This document shows positions 12,501 through 24,059 of a stretch of 64,000 nt of DNA, piece by piece. The notes under the pieces were generated by a model. It saw only the letters and a program-made list of their open reading frames with translations. It searched no databases and was not told the DNA's origin. This DNA comes from Hymenoscyphus infarciens (Eukaryota; Ascomycota; Leotiomycetes; Helotiales; Helotiaceae). Both the position numbers and the translations under genes were made by a program. Where the stretch lies: contig LLCB01000285.1 of assembly GCA_001414345.1 (NCBI GenBank), positions 43,103-107,102 of the forward strand, written 5' to 3'. Position 1 is the stretch's first letter; each line of letters starts with the position of its first letter.

Positions 12501-13183
12501 AACTACGCATCCTCCCCAACACCAAGAAAACCACGCCCACTAAAAAGAGAGGTCGCGGCCGCCCCCCAAAACAAAAAGATTCTCACTCCACCCACACACA
12601 ATCAAACTTCGTCGCCGGGAACAAAAAGGAATCATCCAAAGACCCAATCCCAAATGAATCGGGCTACACCTCCGACCCAGACCCCTCCTTTCTCGCCGCC
12701 CTCCCCCCTGAAATGCGAGAAGAAGTCCTCGCCGAACACAAACGCCAACGTCTTGCCAAAAAAGGAAATCTCTCCACCGCCCTTCATAAAAAACGCGCTC
12801 CGACCAGACAGATAGAAACCGTCTCTCTCGTCCAGCGAAAAATCCGACTCCCAGAACGACCACCAAGACCTACTTTCACGACCAAGGAACTGAGTACCCT
12901 ACCGGAGTTGCGGGATACTTTGAAGGAGTGGTATGAGGAATTTGAGGGGGAGGGACCGCACGAGGAGGATGTCAAGGCCATGGAAAGGTATCTTGCAAGG
13001 GTTGTGAGTGAGGAGAGGGATTTGGGGAAGGTAGTGGGGGTTGTGAAGTGGATGGGGTGGTTGGTTGAGGAGAGTGAGGAGGGGAAGGGGAAGGAGGAGT
13101 GGAAGAGGGCGATTGAGGGGATTAAAGGAAAGGTGCAGGTTGCTGTTAGGGAGAGGGGGTTGGGAGCTTTGGAGTTGGAATAG
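9503..13183 (+). CDS. REV1: DNA repair protein REV1, Y-family translesion polymerase
   Basis: One uninterrupted frame of 1,226 residues, close to human REV1 and longer than the yeast protein. Residues about 66-153 form a BRCT domain (THIIASNLTP, KPAWIVDSVEAGKLL). The Y-family palm starts at about 408: HVDFDSFF gives catalytic Asp414 and SVDEALVDV gives Asp509 and Glu510. The fingers motif SCNYPAREFGVKNGMWM and the little-finger region follow, up to about 790. Three ubiquitin-binding motifs with the central Leu-Pro pair lie at about 904-922 (IDPEVLAELPQDIR), 957-975 (LDPEVFESLPEDLK) and 1058-1078 (DPDPSFLAALPPEMREEV). The last 110 residues match the C-terminal domain that binds Pol zeta Rev7 and other inserter polymerases. 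REV1 adds dCMP opposite abasic sites and bulky guanines and scaffolds translesion synthesis on ubiquitinated PCNA. A basic KKRGRGRPPK segment at about 1015 resembles an AT-hook or nuclear signal. The start ATG sits in a good context (GACATGG) and leads into the N-terminus directly. Confidence 0.95.
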   Translation: MGTQLEKNSKSVLKRIEAHTFENEEGDEYEGSKFGGFSDYFRRKKLKLQNLDADVRSSAVASGKPQIFKGVCCNVNGYTQPSLNDLHRMIVGHGGAFMQYLDGKTTVTHIIASNLTPKKAVEFRKYRIVKPAWIVDSVEAGKLLPWSSYRVLDEGVGQRVLGFDGGKVVSQAGTQSRSYRDQMDTSWYTSQVKNVAEDIDDNENFPSTQPLMPSGNFPPSPAEDELRQSIEEPTSNQQKPQITTPKSSTSFELSSSLEDALKDAASAEKPPEEKRHTPRHMNVKYSETDSLVEKHPDNMSPPHARNTFPGNQPETIFRKRSHEAETHSPSKRAKLMTAEEHNAILLENPHIRKSTTANPEFIKQYYSESRLHHLSAWKADLKSKCQQMASERSASQKRTLKRKPGSRRYILHVDFDSFFCAVSLKNAPEYVDKPAVVAHGSGTGSEIASCNYPAREFGVKNGMWMKTALDLCPDIKVLPYDFPAYEEASRGFYEAVLNVGGIVQSVSVDEALVDVTNLCLPAGGTDGLGVHEGSIWAEQEKADEIAKDLRDKIKKRTGCAVSVGIGGNILLAKVALRKAKPAGQYQIKPEEILNFMGELSVRDLPGVAHSIGGKLEEIGVKIVKEARQLTKERLVTTLGPKTGEKIWEYSRGIDRTEVGEQVVRKSVSAEVNWGIRFISQAEAEEFVQNLCIELQRRLVDQRVKGRQLTMKIMKKAADAPLDPPKHLGHGKCDTYNKSVVLGVATNKADIIGREAISILRSYGFSPGELRGLGVQMTKLDPMKAINDTLPDGSQRRINFGVPAPPKKEAIEDPVTPKKPKSGLSLNGPRSGSHDSIIDSPTPQKPKATVNLSSYRGDPIHDSPLKARATPIHPAAAIARANAADGSAKKFLNITGTQFIIPSQIDPEVLAELPQDIRTKLMAQHPKNLPSKSPTPARGSRSHTPIREASNLPLPSQLDPEVFESLPEDLKAEVLASYSINPPIHAAQAQAQTLLPQSPRKLRILPNTKKTTPTKKRGRGRPPKQKDSHSTHTQSNFVAGNKKESSKDPIPNESGYTSDPDPSFLAALPPEMREEVLAEHKRQRLAKKGNLSTALHKKRAPTRQIETVSLVQRKIRLPERPPRPTFTTKELSTLPELRDTLKEWYEEFEGEGPHEEDVKAMERYLARVVSEERDLGKVVGVVKWMGWLVEESEEGKGKEEWKRAIEGIKGKVQVAVRERGLGALELE

Positions 13184-13399
13184 GGGGTATGTAGCTGGAA
13201 ATATCATAATTGTGGATATGTAGTATTATTTCTGTCTTGTGGCACACTAAAACCACTGCAAATCGTTCATAGTTCATCGCTATTGTACTTCATTGGAAAA
13301 TGTGCAGGCGAGGTGGCTAGTCTCAAGTGTGCGAGGTCAGTCAAGAAAGCAATGCTGTCATAGTCCCTAAAGTATATATTCGAGCTTTGCCGAGTAATT

Positions 13400-13632
13400 C
13401 GCAACTTACTCACAAGTAATTCGTAGCTTACCCCCGAGTTATTCATAGCTTACTCGCAGCCGAATTGACAGCTTACTCACGAGTTTCTAGCTTACACGTC
13501 AAGCGATGGTTTACTCGTCAAGCGGTAGCTTACCCGCTAAACTGTTGGCTTACCTTTAACTCATGGCTTACTCGGTACTTGTTTGGCTTACTTTTTACCT
13601 GGTAGCTTACAGGGAAATCGATGGCTTACTCC
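13400..13632. repeat. Phased array of a GCTTAC-type motif, about 20-bp spacing
   Basis: Twelve occurrences of a (T)(A/G)GCTTAC(T/C)-like core are seen, with CTTAC beginning at about 13405, 13427, 13449, 13472, 13491, 13510 (GTTTAC variant), 13529, 13549, 13567, 13587, 13606 and 13625. Spacing is 18-23 bp. The sequence between the cores varies far more than the cores. It lies about 220 bp after the REV1 stop codon. Its function is not known; it could be an imperfect minisatellite or an array of protein-binding sites about two helical turns apart. Confidence 0.75.
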
Positions 13633-14351
13633 ACACTCCTCGAGTTACACAAAAGAGCGTGATGAAATCCATCAACCACTTCGACGAAATCTAAGTGGCT
13701 GGCGCGCTGGAAATTCTTCAGGAAATGACATGCAATCCTTGGTCATAAAATGGCCATGAACTTTCGCATTTAGTATTTGTGCACCACGTCAACAAAAAAA
13801 CAACAAAATCAAAAAGAAGAAGCAACGAGCCTCGAAATTTGTCAAAAATTCTCTTGTATCGAAACAAGAGTGGGTATATCAATTCGCCTTTCTTCTCTTC
13901 TAAGTATATCTTGGTACTCGCTCTATTCAAGCAACAATCCACAAGGCCTTATCCAAAGCCAAGGATCCAAAGCTCAGACTTTGTTGTCTATCCATCGAGT
14001 GCTGAGTGCATTCCCAAAAAAAAATTCCTTGTAGAAACTCCTCGTAGAAACTCCACGTAGAAACTCCACCCCGTCCCACTCATTTGGCTCGGGTCGAAGT
14101 CGTTGTCGTCAAAAGGTCCCAATGTTTCGGACAACAAAACACCCTATCCATCCATCCATCCCATCGTCAAATTTCCATATACAAGTCCTTCCCTTGTCGT
14201 GTCGTCCCAATCTCCAACGAAGAGAAACCTAGCAAATAATTATACAAACTCCCCCATCCCTCAACTCCCGAAGCGCAATCATCGGAATATACAATCTCCA
14301 TTACCTCCTCCACCATCACATCCCCTTCTCCCCTCTCACTCATCCTCCTCC
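13633..14351. other. Intergenic region with a small 12-bp triplication
   Basis: Between REV1 and the WSC gene I find no supportable gene. At about 14031-14067 the unit CGTAGAAACTCC occurs three times in a row with minor changes. The 3' flank of the WSC gene is rich in TCC/CCA runs, which produce spurious open frames. Confidence 0.4.
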
Positions 14352-15024
14352 TCAGGCCAAGCAGAGCAAGACCCCAATCGCAATGCCCAAGGCTAATATC
14401 GAGCCCACAGGTCTATCACTAACCCCCTTGATACTAGCACTCTGCTTCGAGCTTTTCGCCTGGTACACAGATAGTGCCAGGGTGCCACCACATATCTGCG
14501 TATCGTTTCCCTGGCAGGAGAGGGAACATGTCTTATCGTCTGTCTTAACGGAGAGGGAGGAGAGGTAATTGGAGCAGTAGCATTCCCTATCGCGCGCGCA
14601 TTAGCCTCCAAATTCAACCCCTTCTCCATTCCATCCATTCCATCCCAGCACCAATAGAGAAATAGAGAGAATCGGGGGAGAAAAGAAAAACAACAAACCT
14701 CCTATATTCCAGCCCCGCAAACGCATAATTACCCCCCTCACAAAGATTCAAACAAATAGGCACACTCATAGTATCAACCGCATCCGTCGTCCCCCCACTC
14801 AGAGCCCTCAGTCCAGCCGTCCCATTGATCCCCGTCGTCTCGTTGTAGCACCCGTGATACGTCCATTTCGAAGTCCCCGGGTATATCGTCGCGCTACTCG
14901 AACTTGATGATGGTGTTGCGGCGTTCGCAGTGGTGGATTGCGCTACCGCATTTTGTATTGAGCAGAAGCAGAGGAACGCGATGGCGAGGAGGGGACGCGT
15001 TGATGACAGGTTGAAGAATCCCAT
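14352..15024 (-). CDS. Small secreted WSC-domain protein with hydrophobic C-terminus
   Basis: Two exons, 15024-14699 and 14586-14352, joined across a 112-bp GT...AG intron, give 186 residues. I chose the ATG at 15024 because it yields a normal signal peptide (MGFFNLSSTRPLLAIAFLCF, cleaved near AVAQ-S at about 29); an upstream in-frame ATG at 15114 would only add a charged, membrane-like prefix. A Ser/Thr/Ala linker runs to about residue 50. A complete WSC domain follows at about 53-150, with cysteines in HGCYNE, PICLNLCEGG, ECYCSN, KTCSLSC and TQICGG. These form the usual eight-Cys carbohydrate-binding fold. The protein ends in about 18 hydrophobic residues (170-186) with no cytoplasmic tail, so it resembles a GPI-anchored or signal-anchored cell-wall protein, not a full Wsc stress sensor. 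Sugar binding at the cell wall is inferred from the family. Confidence 0.82.
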
Positions 15025-15630
15025 TTTTTTGTTTCTGCGATTGAGGAGGATAGTGAGGGTTGGGAGGAGAAAGGAGAAAGGTATTAGGTATGGGAGATTT
15101 CGTTTCGTCTTCAATCTTTTTTTGGAGTCTCGCGGCTTGGAGAAGCTTTGGGGAAGGGTGAAGGGGACCTGTTTTTGGGATGATCGGCAGAAAAGTGATG
15201 GCGCGGTTGGGTCTGTGCCACCCCCGAGAATAGAATGCTGAAGTGAGGCTGAAATCTTTGCGCGTGGCAGGTGAATGGGTATGTGATTGAGTCACTTGCT
15301 AGGTATCAACTTTACCTTGAACTTCATGATGGAACGATTACATTCTTCAAGTTGAAAGATATGGATATCTGCAAAAGTAGAAAGATTGCAAGCCCTCCCC
15401 AAATCAAGCTGTCACCCCCTCGACAAAGGGAACCCACACACAGCAAGGAAAAAATGTTTCAGACAATTACTTGTAATCGTGGAGCAGCTATCAGCAAACA
15501 ACAGGCAAGAAAGTTTCAGATTCTCGCGATCAAACGTCAGAAGTTGAGAGAGTGAAATGGGGGCCATTCTGTGAAGGATTTAGGAGTCTTGACGTAAATG
15601 AATTTTGTCAGCTGAGAGTAAGGTTATCTT
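15025..15630. other. Upstream region of the WSC gene up to the RIP boundary
   Basis: Composition is normal up to about 15,620 and then changes within a few tens of bases to TA-rich DNA lacking CA and TG. No other gene is supported. The WSC promoter should be in the first few hundred bases. Confidence 0.45.
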
Positions 15631-18600
15631 AGTTTCAGACTCTTTATTATTAGCTCTTCCTTTTCTCCTCTAGCTACCTCCTCTATAAGCCTCTCTACCT
15701 ACTCTACTCTCTCTAAAACCTACTAATTATAACGCTAGATTTGATAAAGCGTTTTAAGAAACTTTAAAGATTACTTTAGTAGAACTTATACTTATCTCTT
15801 TAGTTATCCTTATATCTTATATATAGACGCGTTTAGTAGTCCGGTTTAAAACTACTCTTATTTAGAGTAGTTTTAGACTAAAATCTAGGTAGCTTCGAAC
15901 TACGATGCTACTAAGCTAGTTTAGGAGTACTAAGATATTAAAATCTAAATTAAAGCTATTTACACTTACTCTATATATAGTAGAGATACGTCTCTTTCTA
16001 CCTCTTTATTTAATCTCTCTCGCTCTCTTATATTCTTAATAACTTCTATCTTATAGAATTCTTTCTAGTATAGCTAATTACTACTATAAATAGGTATATT
16101 ATACTACTTATACTAGCTCTTAGTCTAATATAGATAAAGTAGATATACTCTTTCTAAAAGTAATTTACTTAAAAGTTTATCTCTTTATATTCTATACTAA
16201 TAATATAATCTTTTAGTAAGAGCTATATACCGAGTATAGAGATAGGTAGAGTATTACTTTTAAGCTTTTATAATATTATCTCCTTTATTAAGATAAATAA
16301 ATTAGTATATAAGCTAGGAGTCTTTAAATAGAGAGTATATAAGAGATAATTAAAAGGTTTTATATAAGGATTATAGAGTAGAATCTATACTAAATATTAG
16401 TATATATCTCTTATCTAATTAGATATACTTACTTCTATTCTAAAGCTAAAGTAAATAAGAGTTTACTATAGTAATATCTATAAGCTAATAAAATAAAGGC
16501 TATTATATCTTTTGCCGAGTTTACTAGGTTTTATAGTTCCTATATAATTAATCTATAATATCTACTTCTTTTGTCTATTTATTATAATTATTAATAAATT
16601 ATAGAATTAGTAGATTTTAGTAGAAGTTTATAGTATATTAAGGTCTCGGTTTATATACCTTTTAGACTTCTAAGAACAGTAGCGACAAAGGCGATAATTA
16701 GTGAATAAAAGGCTTATAAGCGATCTTATTTACTATAGTACTAGATTAGTATAGGTATTATCGCTCTTATTAGTTATACTCTTTACTAGTATATATCGTA
16801 GAAAGTATTAATACTAGTGTATTATCTTACTATATAAAGGCTAAAATTCGAAGATATACTAAGACGATTTTACTTATAAGATTACTCTATTATACGCTAG
16901 GAGCCGCGGTAATAACCTCCTTCTATAACTCCTAGGATTATATACTCTAGAATTATAAAAGAGTATTATTAACCTTCTTCTTTTAAGTCTTAATTAGGTA
17001 TAGAAAGAGCGGTTTAGTAATATAGGTATAGTAAGTGTCTACTACGCTAATACTAAGCTTAAGAAGCTTATTAAACAATTCTAGTAATAAGAAGTAATTA
17101 TCTATATATATTATAAATTAGTAAGATAGATAAGGAAGTGACTTTATAAGTTAATATACTATTAAACTTATAAGTAGGAATATTAGCTAGAGTTATACTA
17201 AAATAAGTTAAACTAGAGTTATATAGAAATAAGTTAAACTAGAAGAAGTAAAGTTAGAAAATTTTATATATTACTAGTAGGTATAAGACTATTCTTTTAG
17301 ACTAATTCTATAGTTTTATAAGTATAAGAATAAAAGAGGAAGTTATATATATATCCTATAAAACATAAAGCCTAGTTTTTATATCTCTCTAGGATTAGTT
17401 TATACTTATACTTTAATATATACTTAGATCTTCTTTTAAACTCTATAATTATCTTATTAATAGATACGTTTTATAGTAAGTAGATATATCTCTTAAATAT
17501 AGCGTATAAGTGTTTAAAAAGTAGTAATAGCTTTATATACTAATTCTTCTTTAGAATATTAGTAGAAGAATAGGATATATAAAGATAAGACTTAAGTTCT
17601 TTATATCTACGCTTTTATATAAATTAAAGTAGTAGATAAGAACCTCTACTCTCTCCTCTCTAAAGTTCTAGCTCTCTCTATATATTCCTTATACTAAAGT
17701 ATATTATAATTATAAGGAAGACTTTAAGCTCTAAAACTAACATATTTCTCTAAAGATATACTCTAGAGCGATTTAGTATAAATACTACTATATATGTATT
17801 CGTATTATTATATATTATATAAAGGATTCTAGTAGTGAAAAAGAGACTAAAAAACTCGATTAGTTTTATATAATTCAAAGGTAAAAGTAAGAAAGATAGA
17901 TATAGAGAAGTATCTTAATATAATAGTATAAACTTAGGAACGTTTACTACTACTAGTATATCCTTATATAATTAATCTACCTTATCTATAAGCAGTCCTT
18001 TATATACTTATATATATATAGAAGTTAGTATATATAGCGTACTCCTAGAGAGCTCTCTTATATATATAATATTTAATATAGATAACGATACTAAATTATC
18101 CTTTATAATATCCTTTATCTCTTTACTATTATTATTATCGGTATTATTTATATATACGAGGTCGATATTCTTCTTAAGAAGCTTAGAATCGTACTCGTTA
18201 TTAAGAAACACGTCTACGAGGCGTATTTAAGTGGCCTTCTTTTTAAGGACTTTTTTAGTAGCTTTTAAGGCTTTTTTAGTAGACTTTTTTATATTAGGAG
18301 TAGTATTAGCCTTACGCTATCCTAGAAGAGGTATATTAATTAAAAAGAAGAATAAAAGAGTATAAAAGAGACACTAGAAGTAGTAGGAGTAGGTAGAGGA
18401 AACTTAGCTTATATACTTATATTATAAGCTAACTTACGCTAAAATAATAATTTTTTTAGTAGAGCTTTTTAAATATAAGATTATAGGTAAATCATTATTT
18501 AATTTCTATATTATTATATACTTTAGTAGAGTTTAAAGAATAAGATAATAATTTAAATATTCAGTTATATTAGAGCTAGAAATATGAGATTAGAACCGCG

Positions 18601-18640
18601 TTCTACTAAATCACGTAGAGTATAAGGATAACTAAAGAGA

Positions 18641-19860
18641 TAATAGTATAAAATATATATAACTATAGAAGAGATATATAGAAGTATATTTAGTAGAATA
18701 AAGTATATCGATACTAGGCTCTAATATAGAAGAAAAGACTAATTAGCCTCTTATTATTCTAAGTAGAAGTAGCTATATATATATAATAGTATAAAATATA
18801 TATAACTATAAAAGAGATATATAGAAGTATATTTAATAGAATAAAAGACTAAATTAGTCTTTTCCTATTATAAGTAAGAGTATTTATATATAAGAGATTA
18901 GATACTACTAAGATCTAATAATAATAATAACTAGAATTTATTAAATATAGATAATACTAAATAAGAAGAGCTAAAAGCTAAATATATAATATTTAAATCT
19001 TAATATCTTCTATAGATAAATATTAAATATATTAATATCTTTAGTATCTTTAGTTATATAAGTATTAGTAATTCGTAATCTTAGCTTATAGTATAATAGT
19101 ATAAAATATATACTACTATAGAAGAGATATATAGAAGTATGTTTAGTAGAATAATATACGTAGATACTAGGCTCTAATATAGAAGAAAAGACTAAACTAG
19201 TCTTTTCTAACTCTAGAAAAGTAAGTGGCTATATATAAGAGATTAGACTATACTAAAAGGTCTAAAACCGAATAATATAATATTAGCTAATATAAAAGTC
19301 TAAACTCTACGAAGTCTGTCTAAAAGTCTAGATAGACGTATATAACCTTTCTAAATTAAATAATATAAAATAACATAGCTAAAAGCTAAATATATAGCTA
19401 AATCTTATATATAATAAATACTCTTAGCTATCTAGACTAGCTTAGATAATAGGCTATTATATAGAGATATTAGTAGTTTTATAAATACTTATAATAATAC
19501 GAAATATATACTACTATAGAAGAGATATATAGGAGTGCGTTTAGTAGAATAATATATATAAATACTAGACTCTAATATAAAAGAAAAGGAAAAACTAATT
19601 CTCTTTTATATTAAGTATAAACATCTATATATAAGAGATTAGAAACTACTAAGTCTTAATAATAATAATAACTAAGCTCTTCTTAATATAGCTAATACTA
19701 AAATAATAAGAGCTTTAAAGCTAAATATATAATATCTAAACCTTAATCTCTTTAGTACCTTCTATTATATAAGTATTAGAATTATAAATCTTAGCTCCGA
19801 GGTATTAGAGATATTAGTAGTTTTACGAATACTAGTAATTTAGAATAATATATAAATTAT
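18641..19860. mobile_element. Cluster of four LTR copies, partly nested
   Basis: Sequences matching the chromovirus LTR (TATAATAGTA followed by a shared segment of about 110 bp) begin at about 18,641, 18,782, 19,087 and 19,490. The third copy interrupts the second: the second LTR's text stops at about 19,086 and resumes near 19,467 with the expected continuation, and TATAG occurs on both sides. The second and fourth are of the variant with an internal TAATAATAATAAC run; the third is of the variant without it. No coding interior accompanies them, so they look like solo or truncated LTRs. Confidence 0.6.
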
Positions 19861-21922
19861 ATATATACTAAAAGTTATGTCTACAAATTCTATATCTATA
19901 TCTAGAAGAGAGCCGAGCTACTTTAATAAGTACGTAACTAAGTACTACTCGAGTAACCTAGAAGAGCTAAGCCTTTATCTTAGGTAGTACTACATAGCCT
20001 TTAGCTACGCTTTCTTAGACTAGCTCTTAACCTCTTAATACCTTATTATAACTTATTATATTTATAAGAGCTTAATTAAGTCTAAATAAGTCTAGTTTAG
20101 AGATATACTATTATCTATCTTATAACTCTTTTATAATTTTTTATATACTTTCCTTAGTATACTTACTATAGATAACCTAACTCTACTAATAAATCCTATC
20201 TCTTAATACCTTATAAAACTCGCTCTTATATTATATTAAACCTGCTTTTATAGTCTATTATCTCTTCTAATTACTTTATTCTAAGAAGAGTTAGTATTTC
20301 TCTACCTCTATTTATATACTTCTATATCTATACTAATAACCCTAGCTTAGCTAAAAATATAGGCTTCCTAATAGCCTTACTATATAGTAACGTAAGAGCT
20401 TCCTATTTAGAGCTTTAATAATTTGAACTTACTTACTTATACTTATCCTACTTCCTATATATATAACGCTATATACTAGAATCCCTTATATATTAGAAAG
20501 CTCTTAGGCTTCTTATAAGGCTTTCTATAAGCTTTATTAGACGCTCTAATCTAAAAAGATACTAGCTAGAGAGTATAAACTTTTATCTAGTATTCTAATC
20601 GATTATAAATATATATTATAGTAGCTATAGAGTGTCTAGCTTAGTAATAACGTAATATATAATATAAAGTAGATTAGGAATACCTAAGACGATATTATAG
20701 CTAGATATAAGAGGTATAGGTTAGAAGATATTATTTATATTATTATTTACGTTAATATAACGTAGGTAGTAAGCTTAATTAGAGTAATCTAAACATAAAC
20801 CTAATTCTTCTCTTAATACTATATACCTTAACCTAGCTAATCTATAATAAGAAGAACCGATTTCTATTAAACGTAGCTATAGTAGATAGTAATCTACTTA
20901 ATTAAAGTCTCTACTAAGTATTCTATAAGCTGAATATAAAACGCTAGTAGTAAGAAACTAGGCTATAAGTAGGCGGCTTAACATAGACGATAATAAAGAG
21001 GAAGATTATATAACCTTAGAAGAAGCTCGATTTATAGCTATTATATATAGAAGAGTAGATCTAGTAATTAAAGGCTATTTTAAAATTTATTTAGCTTATA
21101 CTAACTATACGTGCTATTAGAATAGTTATAGTATACTATAAAGAGGAGGTTATTTAGGCTAAGTAAGAGATAGTTATAAGCTTCTTAAGATAAGTATAAT
21201 AGTTTAGATTTTAGATAGAATTTTTAACTTTTAGTAAAGCTAAAGATTATATTAAATAAGTCCTAGTTCTATGATTCTACTATAATTATAGGCGACGAAG
21301 CGTTTATATAGACGAAGTTAAAGTATAAGTTAAGTCTATAAGCAGCGTTTTACTATAAGAAGATAGAGGTTTACTTTATAGATAGCTAAAATAACTACTA
21401 TTTTATTTATGTTTATATATCTCTTTTAAATTTTTTAAAACTAATAAGCTTATAGTAAATCATCTCTTAGTATTTTAGTAATTCCTATCTTTTCTATAAG
21501 AAATATCTAAGCTACTCTAAAAAGTATAGATATAAAACAGAGGTTTATTAGAGCTAGGTAGTTAGCTAGATTATACTTAAAAATGCCTTAGTTTACTAGT
21601 ATAATAGATATTCTAGAGAAGGTGAGATATTATATAAGACCTTTTATAGTAGTTAAGAGTAGTAAAGCTAGCTTATAAATAAGGTAGTATAATTCTAATA
21701 AGTAGGTTCTTATTATATTATTATTTAAAACCGCTTAATTCCTTTTACTAAAAATACTATAAATTCTTAGACTAGTTTTTCCTATCTTCTTTATATTATA
21801 ATAGCTACTTTTAAGTTTAAAATTTGTTTTATTTATACTTCTTCTATTTAAACTATTATCTTATAATAGTAATTCTCTCTAGTCTATTATAGTATCTTAT
21901 ATATACTAAAAGTTAGAAATAA

Positions 21923-22040
21923 CTAAATTGTAAATTATAAATCGTAAATCGTAAATTATAAAGCTTAAATTAATAAGTATATAGCTCTTTAGAGCTAAAT
22001 CGTAAATCGTAAATTATAAATTATAAATTAATAAATATAG
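21923..22040. repeat. 7-bp simple repeat (TAAATCG/TAAATTA)
   Basis: Two clusters of head-to-tail heptamers of the form AAATCGT/AAATTAT lie on either side of a short unique spacer. The CG-containing and TA-containing versions alternate. Confidence 0.55.
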
Positions 22041-22676
22041 ATTTAAAAGCTATTTAGATATAAATTAAAATACTTAAATTAGTAATCTTAAAGCTTAAAG
22101 TAAGGGTATTTATAATACTTAAATCATAAGGCTTAAATCGTAAAATTAAAGTATAAGTAGAGGTAGAAAGTAGAAGGTAATATAGTATATAATTTTATAT
22201 CTATTAAATATATACGTATTATAATCGCTTAACGCTTACTTTCTATTAATATATACTACCTAGTACTATACTAAATATAAGTACTATATAACTTTAAATC
22301 TATTATCTAAAACATTATAAATTATTAAAAGTAATATATATACTTAGTATAAGTAATAACGTAATATTCTAAATTAATTCTTTTACCTTTAATTTAGATA
22401 TAGAATAGTGTTATTTATGTCTATAAAGCTAACTAGAACTTAATAGACGTAGAACCTATAATATTTATATAGTATAAAAAGTTAAAAGTCTAGTAGAAGT
22501 CTAAAGCGTTTCTAGCTCTATATAAGCTACTTTTTACTTCTACTTATTAGGAAATAGGAATTTTCTAGTAAAGTAGAGTAAGAAGGCTAGAAGGTAATCT
22601 CCTACTTTACTATATTCTTCTTTTTAAAGCACTTACTAAGTATTCTAGATAGTAGATTAAGAGAGGCTTAGAAGTA

Positions 22677-22835
22677 TAAGGTTATAAGAGTTTAGAGTAT
22701 AAGAGTTTAGAGTAAGATTAGAGTATAAGAGTTTAAGGTACAAGAGTTTAGAGTATAAGAGTTTAAGGTATAAGAGTTTAGAGTATAAGAGTTTAAAGTA
22801 TAAGAGTTTAAAGTATAAGAGTTTAGAGTAAGTTT
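22677..22835. repeat. 15-bp minisatellite (GTATAAGAGTTTAGA type)
   Basis: About ten tandem copies of a 15-bp unit, GTATAAGAGTTTARA, differ from one another by single A/G changes. Confidence 0.8.
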
Positions 22836-24059
22836 AGATATAAGATTTACTAAAACTCTTAAGATAGTATTACTCCTCTTCTCTACTATCCCTCTCTCTA
22901 ATTACATATAGTCGTTTTAGTATAGTAGATGTCTATATATATATAATATAATTAAGAGAGAGAATAGTAAATAAAATATAATTATAAGTTAGTTAGTAAG
23001 CTAGTCTAAGATTAAAATACTAAGCTAATAAGAAGAGTTAAAGTTAAAAAATCTACTTAAGTATTAGCTAAACCCTTTAATAGTCTCTCTTAGTTCTCTA
23101 CTAATAAGAGAGAGTACTCTATAGAATATTCTATTAGTATACGTCTTTAGACTATATCTATTTTAGTACTCTAGACTATATCTATTTATAAACGCGCCTA
23201 AGAACAGGAGCGCTAGTAGAGGCTATATATAGTAAAGTAGCCTCTATATCTAAGAAAAAAGCAGCTAGTAGTCTATATACTAATATTACCTTCTTAATAT
23301 AATTTTAGTAATATAGCTTATATAAGAAGTAGACGCTTTTTTCTTAGATATAGAGATAGTATTAACCTTTATACTAAGAAAGAACCTATAGTTATATCTA
23401 CTAAAAACACTTTATACTTAGCGTCTTTACTTTCTCTAAATTATAGTATAATAAAAACCTACCTTATTATTACTAGCTTAATTTATATATCTTATAAATA
23501 TTAAGAGCTTTTCTATCTAGTTTTACTTAGCTTATAAGATAAACGCCTCTAACTCTAACCTCTTTAAATCGTGTTTATTTAGAACTACTAGCTTATATTA
23601 AAATATTACTTTTATAGGTGTTATAACTTCTAATCTCTTAGTTTACTTCTCTTAAAGCCTATATATAGCTTAACTCTTAAAGATCGTCTCTACGTCTTTA
23701 GCTATCTCTTAAATATATTTACTAATAGGTTATTAACTATATTATAAGTATATATCTAGATTTCTCTTATATTTAATTACAAATTTTAAATACTTATAAT
23801 AGAAGATAAAGGCCTACTTCTCTAGCTTTTTAATAAAGCTAGACTACTACCTTTAATTACTTATATTAAAGACTCTATCTATAGCTATAAGTATATAGTA
23901 GGTAAAGTCTTAGTAAAGAGAGATACTTTTAAGTTTAAGATTAGAGAAAGTAAAGAAGAGATTATTTATACTTATACTCTTAATTCTTTTAATAATACTA
24001 TTAACTAAATTCGCTATATTATTAATAAGAATAACCTTATATTTTATCTACTATTAGAA

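Noticed and set aside
9644..13207. Many antisense frames across REV1
   Set aside because: They are shadows of the long REV1 frame, which has all expected domains.
14103..14568. Plus-strand frames in the 3' region of the WSC gene
   Set aside because: They arise from TCC/CCA-rich DNA and overlap the WSC exon on the other strand, which has a clear domain.
18008..18211. Minus-strand ATG frame of 67 codons within the RIP block
   Set aside because: It lies in mutated AT-rich DNA, has low-complexity Asn/Ile/Ser composition and no domain. It is the only ATG frame of this size in 44 kb, as expected by chance.
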